Of a stretch of 64,000 nucleotides of DNA, positions 18,865-28,565 are shown piece by piece. The stretch covers positions 29,978-93,977 of the forward strand of contig JAQWFQ010000011.1 of assembly GCA_029238665.1 (NCBI GenBank). Direction: 5' to 3'. The position numbers and the translations under genes were made by a program. The stretch's first letter is position 1; the number at the start of each line of letters is the position of its first letter. Source of the DNA: Crocinitomicaceae bacterium. Its GTDB lineage: Bacteria; Bacteroidota; Bacteroidia; Flavobacteriales_D; Crocinitomicaceae. The notes beneath the pieces were generated by a model that worked only from the letters and a program-made list of their open reading frames with translations, had not been told where the DNA came from and did no database searches.

Positions 18865-20757
18865 TTATTTCAAAACTTCTTCAATTGTACTTTTAGATAC
18901 AAAGTGATATCCTCTTTTTGCTTTTTCAAATGTGGCTATCGCAAATTCTTTATCTCCTTTTAACTTAGAGTCTACTAGTGCTTGGTAAATAGATTCGATG
19001 TACCAACGCCTTCCAATCTTAATTAGGTATGCTTCCATGAATGGACGAATGGTTTTGTTGCCAGCGTTTACATTTAAGATAAACCAATCTGATTTAATGG
19101 CAGGGTTGGCTTCTTCGCTTAGTTTTAATTTAGAATCAATTTCATTTAATACTTCTGTTGGTAGTTCAGGTGATAGTTTTCGTACAAATGCTTGCCATTC
19201 TTGTGTAACACGATCGGCGCGCTTAATGTTTTTGTATTCGTTAGTAAAAACTGCGTTTCCGCCATTAATTTCACTCGCCCAAGCTTCCATTTCAGTAAGA
19301 CGTTTCGAGTGTATTTGTATACAGTTTTCAGGAATTCCAGCGTGGTAAATCCACTCATTTGCATTGAAGTCAATGTTATTCGGTGTAAGCAGTTCAGTGT
19401 TTAAATACTGAACGAATGACTCTGTAGTAATTGTTTCAAATGCATGGCTATCAAAGTAGTTTTTCAGGAATTCATCAAACTTAGTACGTCCTACAATACG
19501 TTCGAGTGTTCTCAAAAAGAAAGCTCCTTTTACGTAAGCAATGTCCGTCATTCCATCATCAGGGTTTCTGTGCTTCAATTGAAGTTTTAACTGAGAATCT
19601 TCGGGGTGTTCACTTTGTTTAATGGTTTCAATTGAAGTTAAAAGATCTTGGTATTCAATCACAGCATTGATTTCTGCTATTTCTTTCCCGTACATTTTTT
19701 CCATGATTCTATTTTCAAAATACACGGTAAAGCCTTCGTTCAACCAAAAGTCGTTCCATGTAGCGTTTGTGACCAGGTTTCCTGACCAAGAATGTGCCAA
19801 TTCATGAGCAATGACAGAAATTAAACTTCGATCACCCGCTATCAATGTAGGGTTTGCAAATGTCAACCTTGGGTTTTCCATTCCTCCAAAAGGAAATGAA
19901 TAGGGTAGTATCACTAAGTCGAATTGATCCCACCTGTATTCACCGTAAATATCCTCAGCAACGTTGATCATTTTAGGGAGGTCAACAAATTCATAACTAC
20001 ATTGTTTGCTGAGCTCAGGTTCGGAGTACACACCGCTGTATTTGCCAATTGAAGTATATTCCATATCTCCAACGACTAAGGCAATCAGGTAGGCAGGAAT
20101 TGCCTGTTTCATTTCAAAGTGGTAACGTCCTTCAGAATCTTTCTCTTTTGGATTGTCTGCGCTCATTAACGCTATCAACTCTGTTGGAACTTTAACATCA
20201 GCAGAATATGTAATGCGATTCATTGGTGTATCCTGGATCGGGATCCACGACCGCGTTAAAATTGCTTGACCTTGCGTATATAGGTAAGGGTGTTTTTTAC
20301 CTGCTGTTAATTCAGGACTGAGCCAATCTAGCGCTTCTGTTTCTTTCGTTGTTTGGTAATAGATGTTTATATATTCCGTTCCAGGGTTGATGTTTACCGT
20401 TAATGGCGAACCTTTTATTGGATCTGTTTTGCCAATGGTATAGTCTGTTTCCAGTTCGTTGTTTTTTCCCAGTGTTATTTTTTGAATGTCCAATCCTTTC
20501 ATGTCAAAAATAGCTTTAGAAACAGTACTCGAACTCATTTGATGTCGTGCTACCCCATAAATGATTTTTTCTTCAAAATTTACATCTAGGTCTAAATGAA
20601 TATGTGTTGTTCTAATCTCTGAATGATTTGAATAGGAGTGAGAGTCAGAAACACTGTCATTTTTTGCCAAGGGTTCATTTACACATTGTTCATCAGTAGG
20701 TGTGCACGAAATTGTGGTGCATAAAACGAGTAAAATTGGTATAAATATATTTTTCAT
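18865..20757 (-). CDS. M1 family aminopeptidase lipoprotein
   Basis: Zinc aminopeptidase of the M1 family, leukotriene-A4-hydrolase-like branch. 630 aa. The N-terminus carries a lipobox (VLCTTISC), so it is an envelope lipoprotein. The exopeptidase motif GGMEN is at residues 291-295, and the zinc site HELAH is at 318-322 with Glu341 in WLNEGF; the HExxH-18-E spacing is exact. A C-terminal helical domain follows, with LTA4-hydrolase-type sequence near EWIYHAGIPENCIQ. It probably trims peptides outside the cytoplasm. The two peptide symporter genes next door, transcribed the other way, would import the products (inference from context). Confidence 0.93.
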   Translation of the reverse strand: MKNIFIPILLVLCTTISCTPTDEQCVNEPLAKNDSVSDSHSYSNHSEIRTTHIHLDLDVNFEEKIIYGVARHQMSSSTVSKAIFDMKGLDIQKITLGKNNELETDYTIGKTDPIKGSPLTVNINPGTEYINIYYQTTKETEALDWLSPELTAGKKHPYLYTQGQAILTRSWIPIQDTPMNRITYSADVKVPTELIALMSADNPKEKDSEGRYHFEMKQAIPAYLIALVVGDMEYTSIGKYSGVYSEPELSKQCSYEFVDLPKMINVAEDIYGEYRWDQFDLVILPYSFPFGGMENPRLTFANPTLIAGDRSLISVIAHELAHSWSGNLVTNATWNDFWLNEGFTVYFENRIMEKMYGKEIAEINAVIEYQDLLTSIETIKQSEHPEDSQLKLQLKHRNPDDGMTDIAYVKGAFFLRTLERIVGRTKFDEFLKNYFDSHAFETITTESFVQYLNTELLTPNNIDFNANEWIYHAGIPENCIQIHSKRLTEMEAWASEINGGNAVFTNEYKNIKRADRVTQEWQAFVRKLSPELPTEVLNEIDSKLKLSEEANPAIKSDWFILNVNAGNKTIRPFMEAYLIKIGRRWYIESIYQALVDSKLKGDKEFAIATFEKAKRGYHFVSKSTIEEVLK

Positions 20758-20957
20758 TTTTTTAGATCTAAAAACAGGGTCGTAAATATAATTGTTTGAT
20801 TATGAATAAAAGAACTTCGTTGGATATTATTTCTCCAGTTGAAATCCATGTAAACCAATGATTTTTAAGCTTTACTAAAGCACATGTTTTAGTTCCTTAA
20901 CAGTTTAGTTGTTTCTGCATTTTTTTTGTTAAATTCACAAACCAAAATAGTTTACTT

Positions 20958-22316
20958 ATGAGCCACAATACTTCGAATGAATTAATTAATAGCGTCCCAG
21001 ATAACGAACGGGAGTTATTTGGACATCCAATTGGTTTGTATGTATTGTTTTTCACTGAAATGTGGGAGCGGTTTTCATATTATGGAATGCGTGCAATATT
21101 GGTTTTGTATTTAGTTACAAAAACTGGAGAATCTAACCCTGGGTTAGGTTGGACTGATGGGGAAGCTCTTGCTTTATATGGATGGTATACCATGATGGTT
21201 TATGTGATGTCTATACCTGGAGGTATTATTGCAGATAAGTTGATTGGGCAAAAGAAATCGGTTTATGTAGGTGGGGTGCTACTGCTTTTCGGACATAGTG
21301 TTTTAGCTATAGAACAGATGTGGGCATTCTATACAGGTCTTGTTTTAATCGTTTTGGGTGTAGGAATGCTAAAGCCTAATATTTCAACGATGGTCGGAGG
21401 ACTTTATTCAAAAGGAGATATCAGAAGGGATAAAGGTTTTACCTTGTTTTATATTGGAATTAACATTGGTGCTTTTCTATCAAGTATAATTGTTGGATAT
21501 GTTGGTGAAGTATATGGTTGGCATTATGGGTTTGGCTTAGCTGGATTTGGAATGTTGCTAGGACTAATTCAATATGCTATTGGTCAAAAGCACTTAAAGC
21601 ATGTAGGTAATTTTCTTGGGTCATCCACAAATCAATCAGATAAGGATGCGTTGAAAAAACCGTTAACTAAAATTGAGAAGGATAGAGTCTTAGTTTTATT
21701 ACTATCATTTTTAATTGTAATACTTTTTTGGGGAGCTTTTGAACAAGCGGGTGGTTTGATGAATATTTATACAAAAACAAAAACAGATCGAATGTTATTG
21801 GGTACGGAAGTTCCTGCAACTTGGTTCCAATCATTAAACGCACTTTTCATTGTTATATTTGGTACTGCAGTCGCAGGTTTTTGGGCCAAGAGAAAAATGA
21901 AGGGTAAGGAAGCATCCTCTTTATTTAAAATGATTTTAGGTTTAATTATAATGGGAACAGGGTTTTTCTTTATGACTGGAGCTGTAGCTCAGTTTAATTC
22001 TTCAGGTTCTTCAGCAATGTATTGGTTGGTGTTGGCGTATCTTTTCCATACTATTGGAGAGTTGTGTTTGTCACCGGTAGCTCTTTCATTTATTACCAAA
22101 TTAACACCGATGAAATATGCTTCAATCATGATGGGAGTTTATTTTGCAATGACTGGTTTTGGAAGTAAGCTTGCGGGGCTTTTAGGAGAATGGTCTGAGT
22201 CGTTAGGTGAGTACACGATATTTACGGGAATAGCCGTATTTACAATTTCTATCGGTCTTCTTGTAATGTTAGTTCTAAAGAAATTAAAAGTCTTAACACA
22301 TGGTGCCGAAGATTAA
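20958..22316 (+). CDS. POT family proton-dependent peptide transporter
   Basis: Inner-membrane di-/tripeptide:proton symporter of the major facilitator superfamily (PTR2/POT). 452 aa with about 12 hydrophobic segments. The family's ExxERFxYY motif is intact as FTEMWERFSYYGMRA in the first helix, and the second signature is seen in GINIGAFLSSIIVGYVGE. Conserved late motif: HTIGELCLSPVALSF. First of two tandem POT genes (80 bp gap) and divergent from the M1 aminopeptidase, which fits peptide scavenging. No promoter with a full TAnnTTTG match was found upstream. Confidence 0.93.
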   Translation: MSHNTSNELINSVPDNERELFGHPIGLYVLFFTEMWERFSYYGMRAILVLYLVTKTGESNPGLGWTDGEALALYGWYTMMVYVMSIPGGIIADKLIGQKKSVYVGGVLLLFGHSVLAIEQMWAFYTGLVLIVLGVGMLKPNISTMVGGLYSKGDIRRDKGFTLFYIGINIGAFLSSIIVGYVGEVYGWHYGFGLAGFGMLLGLIQYAIGQKHLKHVGNFLGSSTNQSDKDALKKPLTKIEKDRVLVLLLSFLIVILFWGAFEQAGGLMNIYTKTKTDRMLLGTEVPATWFQSLNALFIVIFGTAVAGFWAKRKMKGKEASSLFKMILGLIIMGTGFFFMTGAVAQFNSSGSSAMYWLVLAYLFHTIGELCLSPVALSFITKLTPMKYASIMMGVYFAMTGFGSKLAGLLGEWSESLGEYTIFTGIAVFTISIGLLVMLVLKKLKVLTHGAED

Positions 22317-22396
22317 GAAGGAACTAAACACAATGAAACAGAAGGTTTCGAAGTAGCAGAATAAAAATAAAATAAAGCAAAAATCAAATAATAATT

Positions 22397-24499
22397 ATGT
22401 CAGATCAAAAATCAAATTTTTTCGATTCTCAAGTACTTGGCCATCCAGCAGGTCTGTTTGTCTTGTTCTTTACAGAAATGTGGGAGCGTTTTTCATTTTA
22501 TGGAATGCGGGTTCTTTTAGTAAATTTCCTTACAATGGCCGTTATTGGGTATAATCCAGGATGGGAGTGGTCAACTGAGAATGCAACAGCACTTTTTGGT
22601 ACGTATGCAGGATTACTCTACTTAACACCAATTTTAGGTGGTATTATTGCTGATAAGTTAATTGGTTATCGATGGGCAGTAGTTTTAGGAGCCTTGATTA
22701 TGACTTTAGGGCATGCCTCTATGGCTCTTGAGACAGAGTTCTCGCTGTACCTTGGATTGGCGTTGTTAGTTATTGGAACGGGTTTCTTTAAGCCAACAAT
22801 GACTTCAATTATTTCTGAAATGTATAAAGATACACCGAAGAAAAAAGATGGTGCATATACCATCTTTTATATGGGGGTAAACGCGGGAGCATTTTTCGGA
22901 ATGATGCTGTGTGGTTACTTGGCTGAAAAAATTGGTTGGTCATATGGTTTTGGTCTTGCGGGTGTTTTCATGTTGTTAGGGACATTGCAATTCTGGCTAT
23001 CTAAACCATTGTTTGGTAATATTGGAGAAGTTCCTTCTAAAATAGAAGCTGTAAAATCGGATGAGGTAAAAGATGTTGAAGATTCAACAGAAGAGAGTGC
23101 TAAGGCAAATCCGTTTACAATGTTAGATAAGGTGCTGATTGGGATTACATCTGTGATCGGTTTACTTTACCTGTTGAATGACCCGATCTCTAAAATTGCA
23201 GAGATTAACATGTTTAATTTTAAGGTAGGTTCACTCGCTGGTGAATACTTCTCTATATTGGTGGGCTTAGGGCTGTTCTTATTTTTGGTAATATCAAGAA
23301 TAGTTCGGTACGACCGAATAACGCGAGATCGAATGATTGCTTTTGTAATATTTGCCTTCTTTACAGTGTTCTTTTGGTTGTCTTTTGAGCAAGGAGCAAC
23401 CTCATTGGTTTTATTTGCTAGAGATTCTGTAGATAGAGTGATGACAGGGAATGCTGCAACTGTATATAATGTTGTAAATACCTTGTTGACAATAATTCCA
23501 TTGTTATTCATTACATGGGTGTTGGTTTTGTTGTGGAAGAAAACATACAAAACAATTCCAGGGTCAAACATTGTTTTGGCTGTCTGCTTTGCAGGGATGT
23601 GGGGAGTTGTAGGATGGATGTTGAACAGAGATTTTAATACAGTTTCTTATGATGTGTCTTACAGTGCTGTTCAGTCTCCAATTATGGATAAAAAAACAGG
23701 GACGCAAAAGACGAACGAAGAAGGAGATTTATTATTTACATATACTCCAATAACGGAAGGTACTGAGGTCCCAGAAGGAGCTACTGTTGTTCCTCAAGTA
23801 ACAAGTATTGGTGAACCATTAGAATTGGATGTTGACTCTGAAATTAGTTTAATTACAATGAACAATGAGGGAACTGTTTATGGTTACCTTAATGAAGAAG
23901 GGGTTGAACGTGCAAGAGAAAATGGAGTTAAACATTCTCGAGATAATGGGGTGATTAAAGCAACCGTTTTAAAAGTGAAAGATAATGAGGTTACTATAAC
24001 AGTGAGTTGGTTTAGTATTCTAAACTCTTTTTTCATCATTGCTTTTGCTTCTATTTTTTCTAAATGGTGGGAATCTAAATACAACCCGTCAGCAACAGGA
24101 AAGTATGCTTTAGGGCTTATTATTATGGCAATTGGATTTGGCCTTTTAGCTTATGGTTCTTATGGAGTACAAGCTGGAGTTAAAGTAAGTATGGTTTGGC
24201 TAGTCTTTGCATATTTGTTTCACACACTAGGAGAGCTGTGCATTTCGCCGGTAGGGTTATCTTACGTTAGTAAGTTGGTTCCTGGTAGAATGATAGCATT
24301 TATGTTTGGAATGTGGTATTTAGCAATTGCTATAGGAAATAAGCTTGCAGCTGTTGTGGGTGGACAAATTGAAGCGATAACAGAAGAGTATTCTTTATCT
24401 GTCTTCTTTTTAATATTTACAATTGTCCCAGCTGTTGCAGGTCTTTTAATACTTGTACTAAGTCCGGTAATGAAGAAATTTATGCACGGGGTTAAGTAA
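22397..24499 (+). CDS. POT family peptide transporter with large inserted hydrophilic domain
   Basis: Paralogue of the upstream gene: FTEMWERFSFYGMRV (ExxERFxxY), MGVNAGAFFGMMLCGYLAE and HTLGELCISPVGLSYVSK. At 700 aa it is about 250 residues longer than its neighbour. A linker of about 35 acidic residues separates the two six-helix halves. Extra hydrophobic segments lie in the second half, and a hydrophilic stretch of about 125 residues (roughly 412-538, from NRDFNTVSYD to NEVTITVSWF) is inserted between two late helices. The insert is acidic and beta-rich in appearance; I recognise no domain. Probably also a peptide:proton symporter; substrate range may differ. A terminator follows. Confidence 0.9.
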   Translation: MSDQKSNFFDSQVLGHPAGLFVLFFTEMWERFSFYGMRVLLVNFLTMAVIGYNPGWEWSTENATALFGTYAGLLYLTPILGGIIADKLIGYRWAVVLGALIMTLGHASMALETEFSLYLGLALLVIGTGFFKPTMTSIISEMYKDTPKKKDGAYTIFYMGVNAGAFFGMMLCGYLAEKIGWSYGFGLAGVFMLLGTLQFWLSKPLFGNIGEVPSKIEAVKSDEVKDVEDSTEESAKANPFTMLDKVLIGITSVIGLLYLLNDPISKIAEINMFNFKVGSLAGEYFSILVGLGLFLFLVISRIVRYDRITRDRMIAFVIFAFFTVFFWLSFEQGATSLVLFARDSVDRVMTGNAATVYNVVNTLLTIIPLLFITWVLVLLWKKTYKTIPGSNIVLAVCFAGMWGVVGWMLNRDFNTVSYDVSYSAVQSPIMDKKTGTQKTNEEGDLLFTYTPITEGTEVPEGATVVPQVTSIGEPLELDVDSEISLITMNNEGTVYGYLNEEGVERARENGVKHSRDNGVIKATVLKVKDNEVTITVSWFSILNSFFIIAFASIFSKWWESKYNPSATGKYALGLIIMAIGFGLLAYGSYGVQAGVKVSMVWLVFAYLFHTLGELCISPVGLSYVSKLVPGRMIAFMFGMWYLAIAIGNKLAAVVGGQIEAITEEYSLSVFFLIFTIVPAVAGLLILVLSPVMKKFMHGVK

Positions 24500-24515
24500 T
24501 CCTTTTGATACAATT

Positions 24516-24544
24516 AAAAATAGCACTTTGGTGCTATTTTTTTT
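24516..24544 (+). terminator. terminator after the second POT gene
   Basis: AAAAATAGCAC, loop TTTG, GTGCTATTTTT, followed by more T residues. Separates the POT pair from the DUF819 gene. Confidence 0.85.
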
Positions 24545-24560
24545 GCTTAAAATTTAAATT

Positions 24561-26195
24561 ATGAAAAAAATACTACTTATTGCTATAGCATTCGTTTCGT
24601 TCTTAAGCTTTGGACAGGGGTTTAAGGTGATGGATAGCAGTGCTATGCAGTTATTACAAGCAGGTGAGTTCGAGTATATCAATATCTCTGTAGAGCATGA
24701 CCTTGTAATAGAGGGTAAAGAAGATATCTTAATTGATTTGAGTTCAATAGATGTCCCTTTGGGTGGAGTCGATTCAGTGGCCGTTACTTTTACGAAAGAA
24801 TTGACGAGTAAAAGGTATACAATGTCGGTTGTTTCCCCATTTTTAATCCAGGGAATTGACTCGTCTGTTTCAATGGCTTTAACAATGTATAAAGGAGGAA
24901 GTCCAATTCAGTTTAAGTCCAGTGATGCTTCCAAAGCAACGTTGAAAATTGACCATAGAAATCGTCCTACATTTGTATCAGACACAATTGTATTTGGTTT
25001 GTTGTCTATTATTTTGGCTTTAATTTTTTACACATCAAGCATCGATTCAAAGCGATGGAAAAAGTTCTACATGTTTGTTCCAGCTTTATTGTTGTGTTAT
25101 TTAATTCCAGCAATTTTAGATTCGTTCGGGCTTATCTCAAAAGAGTACTCAAGCCTCTACACAATGGCTAAAAATTATTTATTGCCAGGTGCATTAATAC
25201 TAATGACTTTGGGTATTGATTTTAAAGGAATCGTTAACCTGGGCTCAAAGGCAATTGTAATGTTTTTAACAGCAACTGTAGGAATTGTTATAGGAGGACC
25301 AATAGCTATATTTATCTATTCATATATTGATCCAGAAGTTGTTGGAGGAATAGGAGATCAAGCTGCTTGGAGAGGTTTCTCTACATTAGCTGGTAGTTGG
25401 ATTGGAGGAGGAGCTAATCAGGCCGCTATGCTAGAAACATATCGATACAATCCAGATTTTTACGGAAAAATGGTAACAGTGGATATTGTTGTTGCAAACC
25501 TTTGGATGGCATTTTTATTGTGGGGTGCAGCACGCGCAGAAAAATTTGACAAGTGGTTAAAGGCAGACACATCTTCCATTGAAAAGTTGAAAAAAAACAT
25601 GGCTGAATACCAAGAGGTTTCAGCGAAAAACCCAAGCTTGACAGATTACATGGTTATTCTTGGAATTACCTTTGGGATTGTTGCTTTTGCACATTATGCA
25701 GGGCAGGGTATGGCTGCATTGGTAGGGGGTGTGCTTGGTACAGAATCTCCATTTTCCGGGTCGTTTTTCTGGTTGGTTGTACTGGCTACAACGGGTGGGC
25801 TAATTTTATCCGCGACAAAATTAAGAAAGTATGAAGGCAGAGGAGCATCTAAAATAGGGAGTATATTTATTTACATTTTGGTTGCAACAATTGGGATGAA
25901 AATGGAGTTGGAAAAAGCCATCGAAGAACCACAGTTAATTTTGGTAGGTATTATTTGGATGCTTGTTCACGTAATCATTCTTTTTGCTGTCGCAAAATTG
26001 ATTAAAGCACCATTTTTCTTTGTTGCTGTAGGTTCAAAGGCAAACATTGGAGGAGCTGCATCTGCACCAATTGTAGCTGCAGCATTCCACCCATCACTTG
26101 CTAGTGTTGGGGCGTTGCTTGCAGTTCTTGGTTATGCTTTAGGTACATATGGGGCCATTGCCTGTGCTGAAATGATGCGCATGGTTTCACCGTAG
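24561..26195 (+). CDS. DUF819 family membrane protein with N-terminal extracytoplasmic domain
   Basis: The membrane part (from about residue 140) has the DUF819/YjcL pattern: ALILMTLGIDFKGIVNLG, AWRGFSTLAGSWIGGGANQ, TVDIVVANLWMAFLLWGAA and the late KANIGGAASAPIVAAAF, with about 10-11 hydrophobic segments. These proteins look like secondary transporters but their substrate is unknown. Unusual here is the first 140 residues: a signal peptide (residues 1-18, SFLSFGQ) and a beta-rich domain preceding the first membrane helix (DTIVFGLLSIILALIFYTSS). 544 aa in total, against roughly 380-400 for a plain member. Transcribed alone between two terminators. Confidence 0.82.
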   Translation: MKKILLIAIAFVSFLSFGQGFKVMDSSAMQLLQAGEFEYINISVEHDLVIEGKEDILIDLSSIDVPLGGVDSVAVTFTKELTSKRYTMSVVSPFLIQGIDSSVSMALTMYKGGSPIQFKSSDASKATLKIDHRNRPTFVSDTIVFGLLSIILALIFYTSSIDSKRWKKFYMFVPALLLCYLIPAILDSFGLISKEYSSLYTMAKNYLLPGALILMTLGIDFKGIVNLGSKAIVMFLTATVGIVIGGPIAIFIYSYIDPEVVGGIGDQAAWRGFSTLAGSWIGGGANQAAMLETYRYNPDFYGKMVTVDIVVANLWMAFLLWGAARAEKFDKWLKADTSSIEKLKKNMAEYQEVSAKNPSLTDYMVILGITFGIVAFAHYAGQGMAALVGGVLGTESPFSGSFFWLVVLATTGGLILSATKLRKYEGRGASKIGSIFIYILVATIGMKMELEKAIEEPQLILVGIIWMLVHVIILFAVAKLIKAPFFFVAVGSKANIGGAASAPIVAAAFHPSLASVGALLAVLGYALGTYGAIACAEMMRMVSP

Positions 26196-26217
26196 TAGAA
26201 AATATTTTTTTTAGAAC

Positions 26218-26252
26218 AGAAAAGGCGCATCCATTTGAATGCGCCTTTTCTG
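26218..26252. terminator. bidirectional terminator
   Basis: AGAAAAGGCGCAT pairs perfectly with ATGCGCCTTTTCT across an 8-nt loop, between the convergent DUF819 and ABC exporter genes. Confidence 0.85.
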
Positions 26253-26269
26253 TTTTTAAGCTAATTCTA

Positions 26270-28093
26270 CTAATTTAAAGCGTTTACACCTTGTAGTTCT
26301 ACTAAATTGGCATAAATACCGTTAGAAGCGATTAAATCATCATGTTTACCTGTCTCCTTGATCATTCCTTCGTCAATTACAAAAATATTATCTGCTTTAC
26401 GAATGGTAGAAAGTCGGTGTGCAATAACAAAAGATGTTCGTCCTTCCATTAATTTGTTTAACGCCTCTTGAACCAATTGTTCAGACTCTGAATCTAAAGC
26501 GGAAGTTGCTTCATCTAAAATTAAAATTTTAGGATCTTTCAAAATTGCTCTAGCAATTGCTATGCGCTGTTTTTGTCCGCCAGATAATTGAATCCCTCGG
26601 TCTCCAACCTCGGTACCTAAACCTTCAGGAAACTTAGAGATAAACTCCCATGCATTGGCTTGTTTTGCAGCTTCAATAATTTGTTCTGCAGTGGCTTCGA
26701 TGTTACCAAACGAAATGTTGTCTTGTATTGAACCTCCAAAAAGAATAACTTCTTGTGGTACTATTGCCATGTGAGAACGTAGATGTTCGGTTTCAATATC
26801 GGAAATGGAAACACCATCAAATTGAATTGACCCTTGTGTAACAGGGTAGTAGTTCAGTAGTAGAGATGCTATTGTAGATTTTCCTGCTCCAGAAGAACCC
26901 ACCAAGGCAATTGTTTGATTTTTTGTAACGTTAAAATCAAGGGCTTTCAAAACCGATACATCTTGTCGTTGTGGGTAGTTGAACGATACTTTTTCGAAAC
27001 AAACAGCACCAGTTATTTCTGGCTTTAGAGTGCCGGTTAAAAGGGCTTTTTCATTTTTAGAATCAATGATGTTCATTAAGTTTTCGGTTGCCCCTATCGC
27101 TTTCTGAATACTTGCGTACATGTCAGGAATTGACCCGAAAGACATTCCCATCATGATGGTTAAGAGCATGCATGTAAAGAAATCTCCACGAGACAGTTCT
27201 GGATTTGGCCCTTGTGTCATTAGTAAACCTTGCCAAACAACTACCACAATTGCACCAGACATGCAAAAAATTAAAAACGAAACAAAAATACCTCGCCACA
27301 AACCGCTTTTAACATTTAAAGATTTAATGGTGTCAACAGTTTTTACATACTTTCCAATCATGAAGAGTTCGTTTGTAAATGATTTCACATTTGAAATCCC
27401 CATTAGTGCTTCTTCAATTATTCCGTTTGAAGCAGCAGCTTCGTCTTGAGCACGCTTTGATAGTTTCTTGATGAACCGGCCAAAGAACACAGCAACAATA
27501 GCCATAACAGGAACCGTGGCTAGCATTATTAAAGCTAATTTGGGTGATATATAAACTAAAAAGGCAACACTTCCTATAATTAGCACAAGCTGTCTGAAAA
27601 ATTCAGCAATTGTTGTGCGCATTGTCTCCTGTAGTTTTTCTATATCAGCAGACAGCCTACTCGTTAGTTCTCCAACTTTATTTTTGTTGAAGAAATCCAT
27701 CGGCATATAAATCAATTGTTGAAACGCATCTTTACGAATGTCTCTTAATGTATTTTCTGTGACATTGGTGAAAATTACAATTCTAAAAAAGGAAAAGAAC
27801 GATTGTGTAGCAAACATGATAAATAAAGCAATGGCATAGGTTGTTACATTGTCCACGTTCATAAGGTTTAGTGCACCTTGCATGGAACTTGGTTGTTCTG
27901 AACCTGTGCCCAGTAATTGGCCCATGAGAATAGGGAATAACAATCCGATAGAACTTGATAAGACAAGGAATACCCAGCCTATCGTGAAAAGGCCACGGTA
28001 TGGTTTTAGGTATGAAAATAGTTTCTTTGCCCGTTGAATACTATCCTTAGATAATTTTTCTCGTTTCTCTTTTTTCTTTTTTGGTCTAAGCAT
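26270..28093 (-). CDS. ABC transporter fused permease/ATPase, MsbA-like exporter
   Basis: Half-transporter that works as a homodimer in the inner membrane. 607 aa. The membrane domain (about residues 35-330) has six segments. The ATPase domain follows, with Walker A GSSGAGKST, Q-loop VPQEVILFGG, signature LSGGQKQR, Walker B ILILDEATSALD and switch His in VIAHRLSTI. The overall plan fits lipid A/lipid flippase MsbA, but multidrug or lipid-linked exporters look the same, so substrate is not claimed. A basic N-terminus (KKKKEKREK) precedes the first helix. Divergent from rpmH. Confidence 0.9.
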   Translation of the reverse strand: MLRPKKKKEKREKLSKDSIQRAKKLFSYLKPYRGLFTIGWVFLVLSSSIGLLFPILMGQLLGTGSEQPSSMQGALNLMNVDNVTTYAIALFIMFATQSFFSFFRIVIFTNVTENTLRDIRKDAFQQLIYMPMDFFNKNKVGELTSRLSADIEKLQETMRTTIAEFFRQLVLIIGSVAFLVYISPKLALIMLATVPVMAIVAVFFGRFIKKLSKRAQDEAAASNGIIEEALMGISNVKSFTNELFMIGKYVKTVDTIKSLNVKSGLWRGIFVSFLIFCMSGAIVVVVWQGLLMTQGPNPELSRGDFFTCMLLTIMMGMSFGSIPDMYASIQKAIGATENLMNIIDSKNEKALLTGTLKPEITGAVCFEKVSFNYPQRQDVSVLKALDFNVTKNQTIALVGSSGAGKSTIASLLLNYYPVTQGSIQFDGVSISDIETEHLRSHMAIVPQEVILFGGSIQDNISFGNIEATAEQIIEAAKQANAWEFISKFPEGLGTEVGDRGIQLSGGQKQRIAIARAILKDPKILILDEATSALDSESEQLVQEALNKLMEGRTSFVIAHRLSTIRKADNIFVIDEGMIKETGKHDDLIASNGIYANLVELQGVNALN

Positions 28094-28112
28094 GAAATCA
28101 AAATTCGTAACA

Positions 28113-28120
28113 CGAAATTA
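28113..28120 (-). promoter_or_regulatory. possible -7 element (TAATTTCG) for the ABC exporter gene
   Basis: Minus-strand TAATTTCG is a TTCG-type variant of TAnnTTTG, 19 bp before the ATG. No -33 TTG seen. Confidence 0.3.
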
Positions 28121-28170
28121 CATACAAATTAAGGATTGTGTTCTTTTTTAGATAAATTTGTAAAAAGGCT

Positions 28171-28199
28171 TTGGAGAATAGAAAAAATAGTTATCTTTG
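28171..28199 (+). promoter_or_regulatory. promoter for rpmH (TTG 28171, TATCTTTG 28192-28199)
   Basis: TTG, an 18 bp spacer and TATCTTTG, a good match to the Bacteroidota housekeeping sigma consensus. Start near 28205, leader about 34 nt. The best promoter in the window. Confidence 0.7.
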
Positions 28200-28238
28200 C
28201 AGTCCAAAATTTAGACAATAAGAGGAAATATATAGATC

Positions 28239-28397
28239 ATGAAAAGAACGTTTCAACCATCAGTTAGAAAAAGAAGAAACAAGCACGGATTTCGTAGTCG
28301 TATGGCGACTAAGAACGGGCGTAAAGTATTAGCGGCACGTCGTCGTAAAGGAAGAAAGAGAATCTCTGTTTCTGACGAAGGAATGCACAAACGTTAG
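28239..28397 (+). CDS. rpmH: 50S ribosomal protein L34
   Basis: Small basic large-subunit protein. The 52-residue product begins [20 protein letters not shown] and has the L34 signature (TFQPS..KR...HGFR.RM.T..GR.VL..RR.KGR). The C-terminal extension [12 protein letters not shown] is usual in Bacteroidota. It has its own promoter and terminator, so it is monocistronic. Unlike the rpmH-rnpA order of many bacteria, no rnpA follows; dnaA is 32 kb away. Confidence 0.97.
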   Translation: MKRTFQPSVRKRRNKHGFRSRMATKNGRKVLAARRRKGRKRISVSDEGMHKR

Positions 28398-28416
28398 TCT
28401 TTTCTTTAAAAAATTG

Positions 28417-28448
28417 AAAGCCGATGTATTTTTACATCGGCTTTTTTT
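28417..28448 (+). terminator. terminator after rpmH
   Basis: AAAGCCGATGTA, loop TTTT, TACATCGGCTTT, then a T-run. Confidence 0.9.
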
Positions 28449-28565
28449 GTGTGAATTAAATTTTATTTCCTGTTGTAAAAAGCAATTTGTAATTGTGTTT
28501 GTGATGTGTTAAATGGGAAAAACGATAAATACTTGTATTGTTCGTAAATGATTACCTTAGCTTCT

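Noticed and set aside
23167..23571. 134-codon minus-strand frame inside the second POT gene
   Set aside because: Antisense shadow of hydrophobic helices; no start context or homology signal.
27120..27449. 109-codon plus-strand frame inside the ABC exporter
   Set aside because: Antisense shadow; the exporter frame is fully conserved through here.
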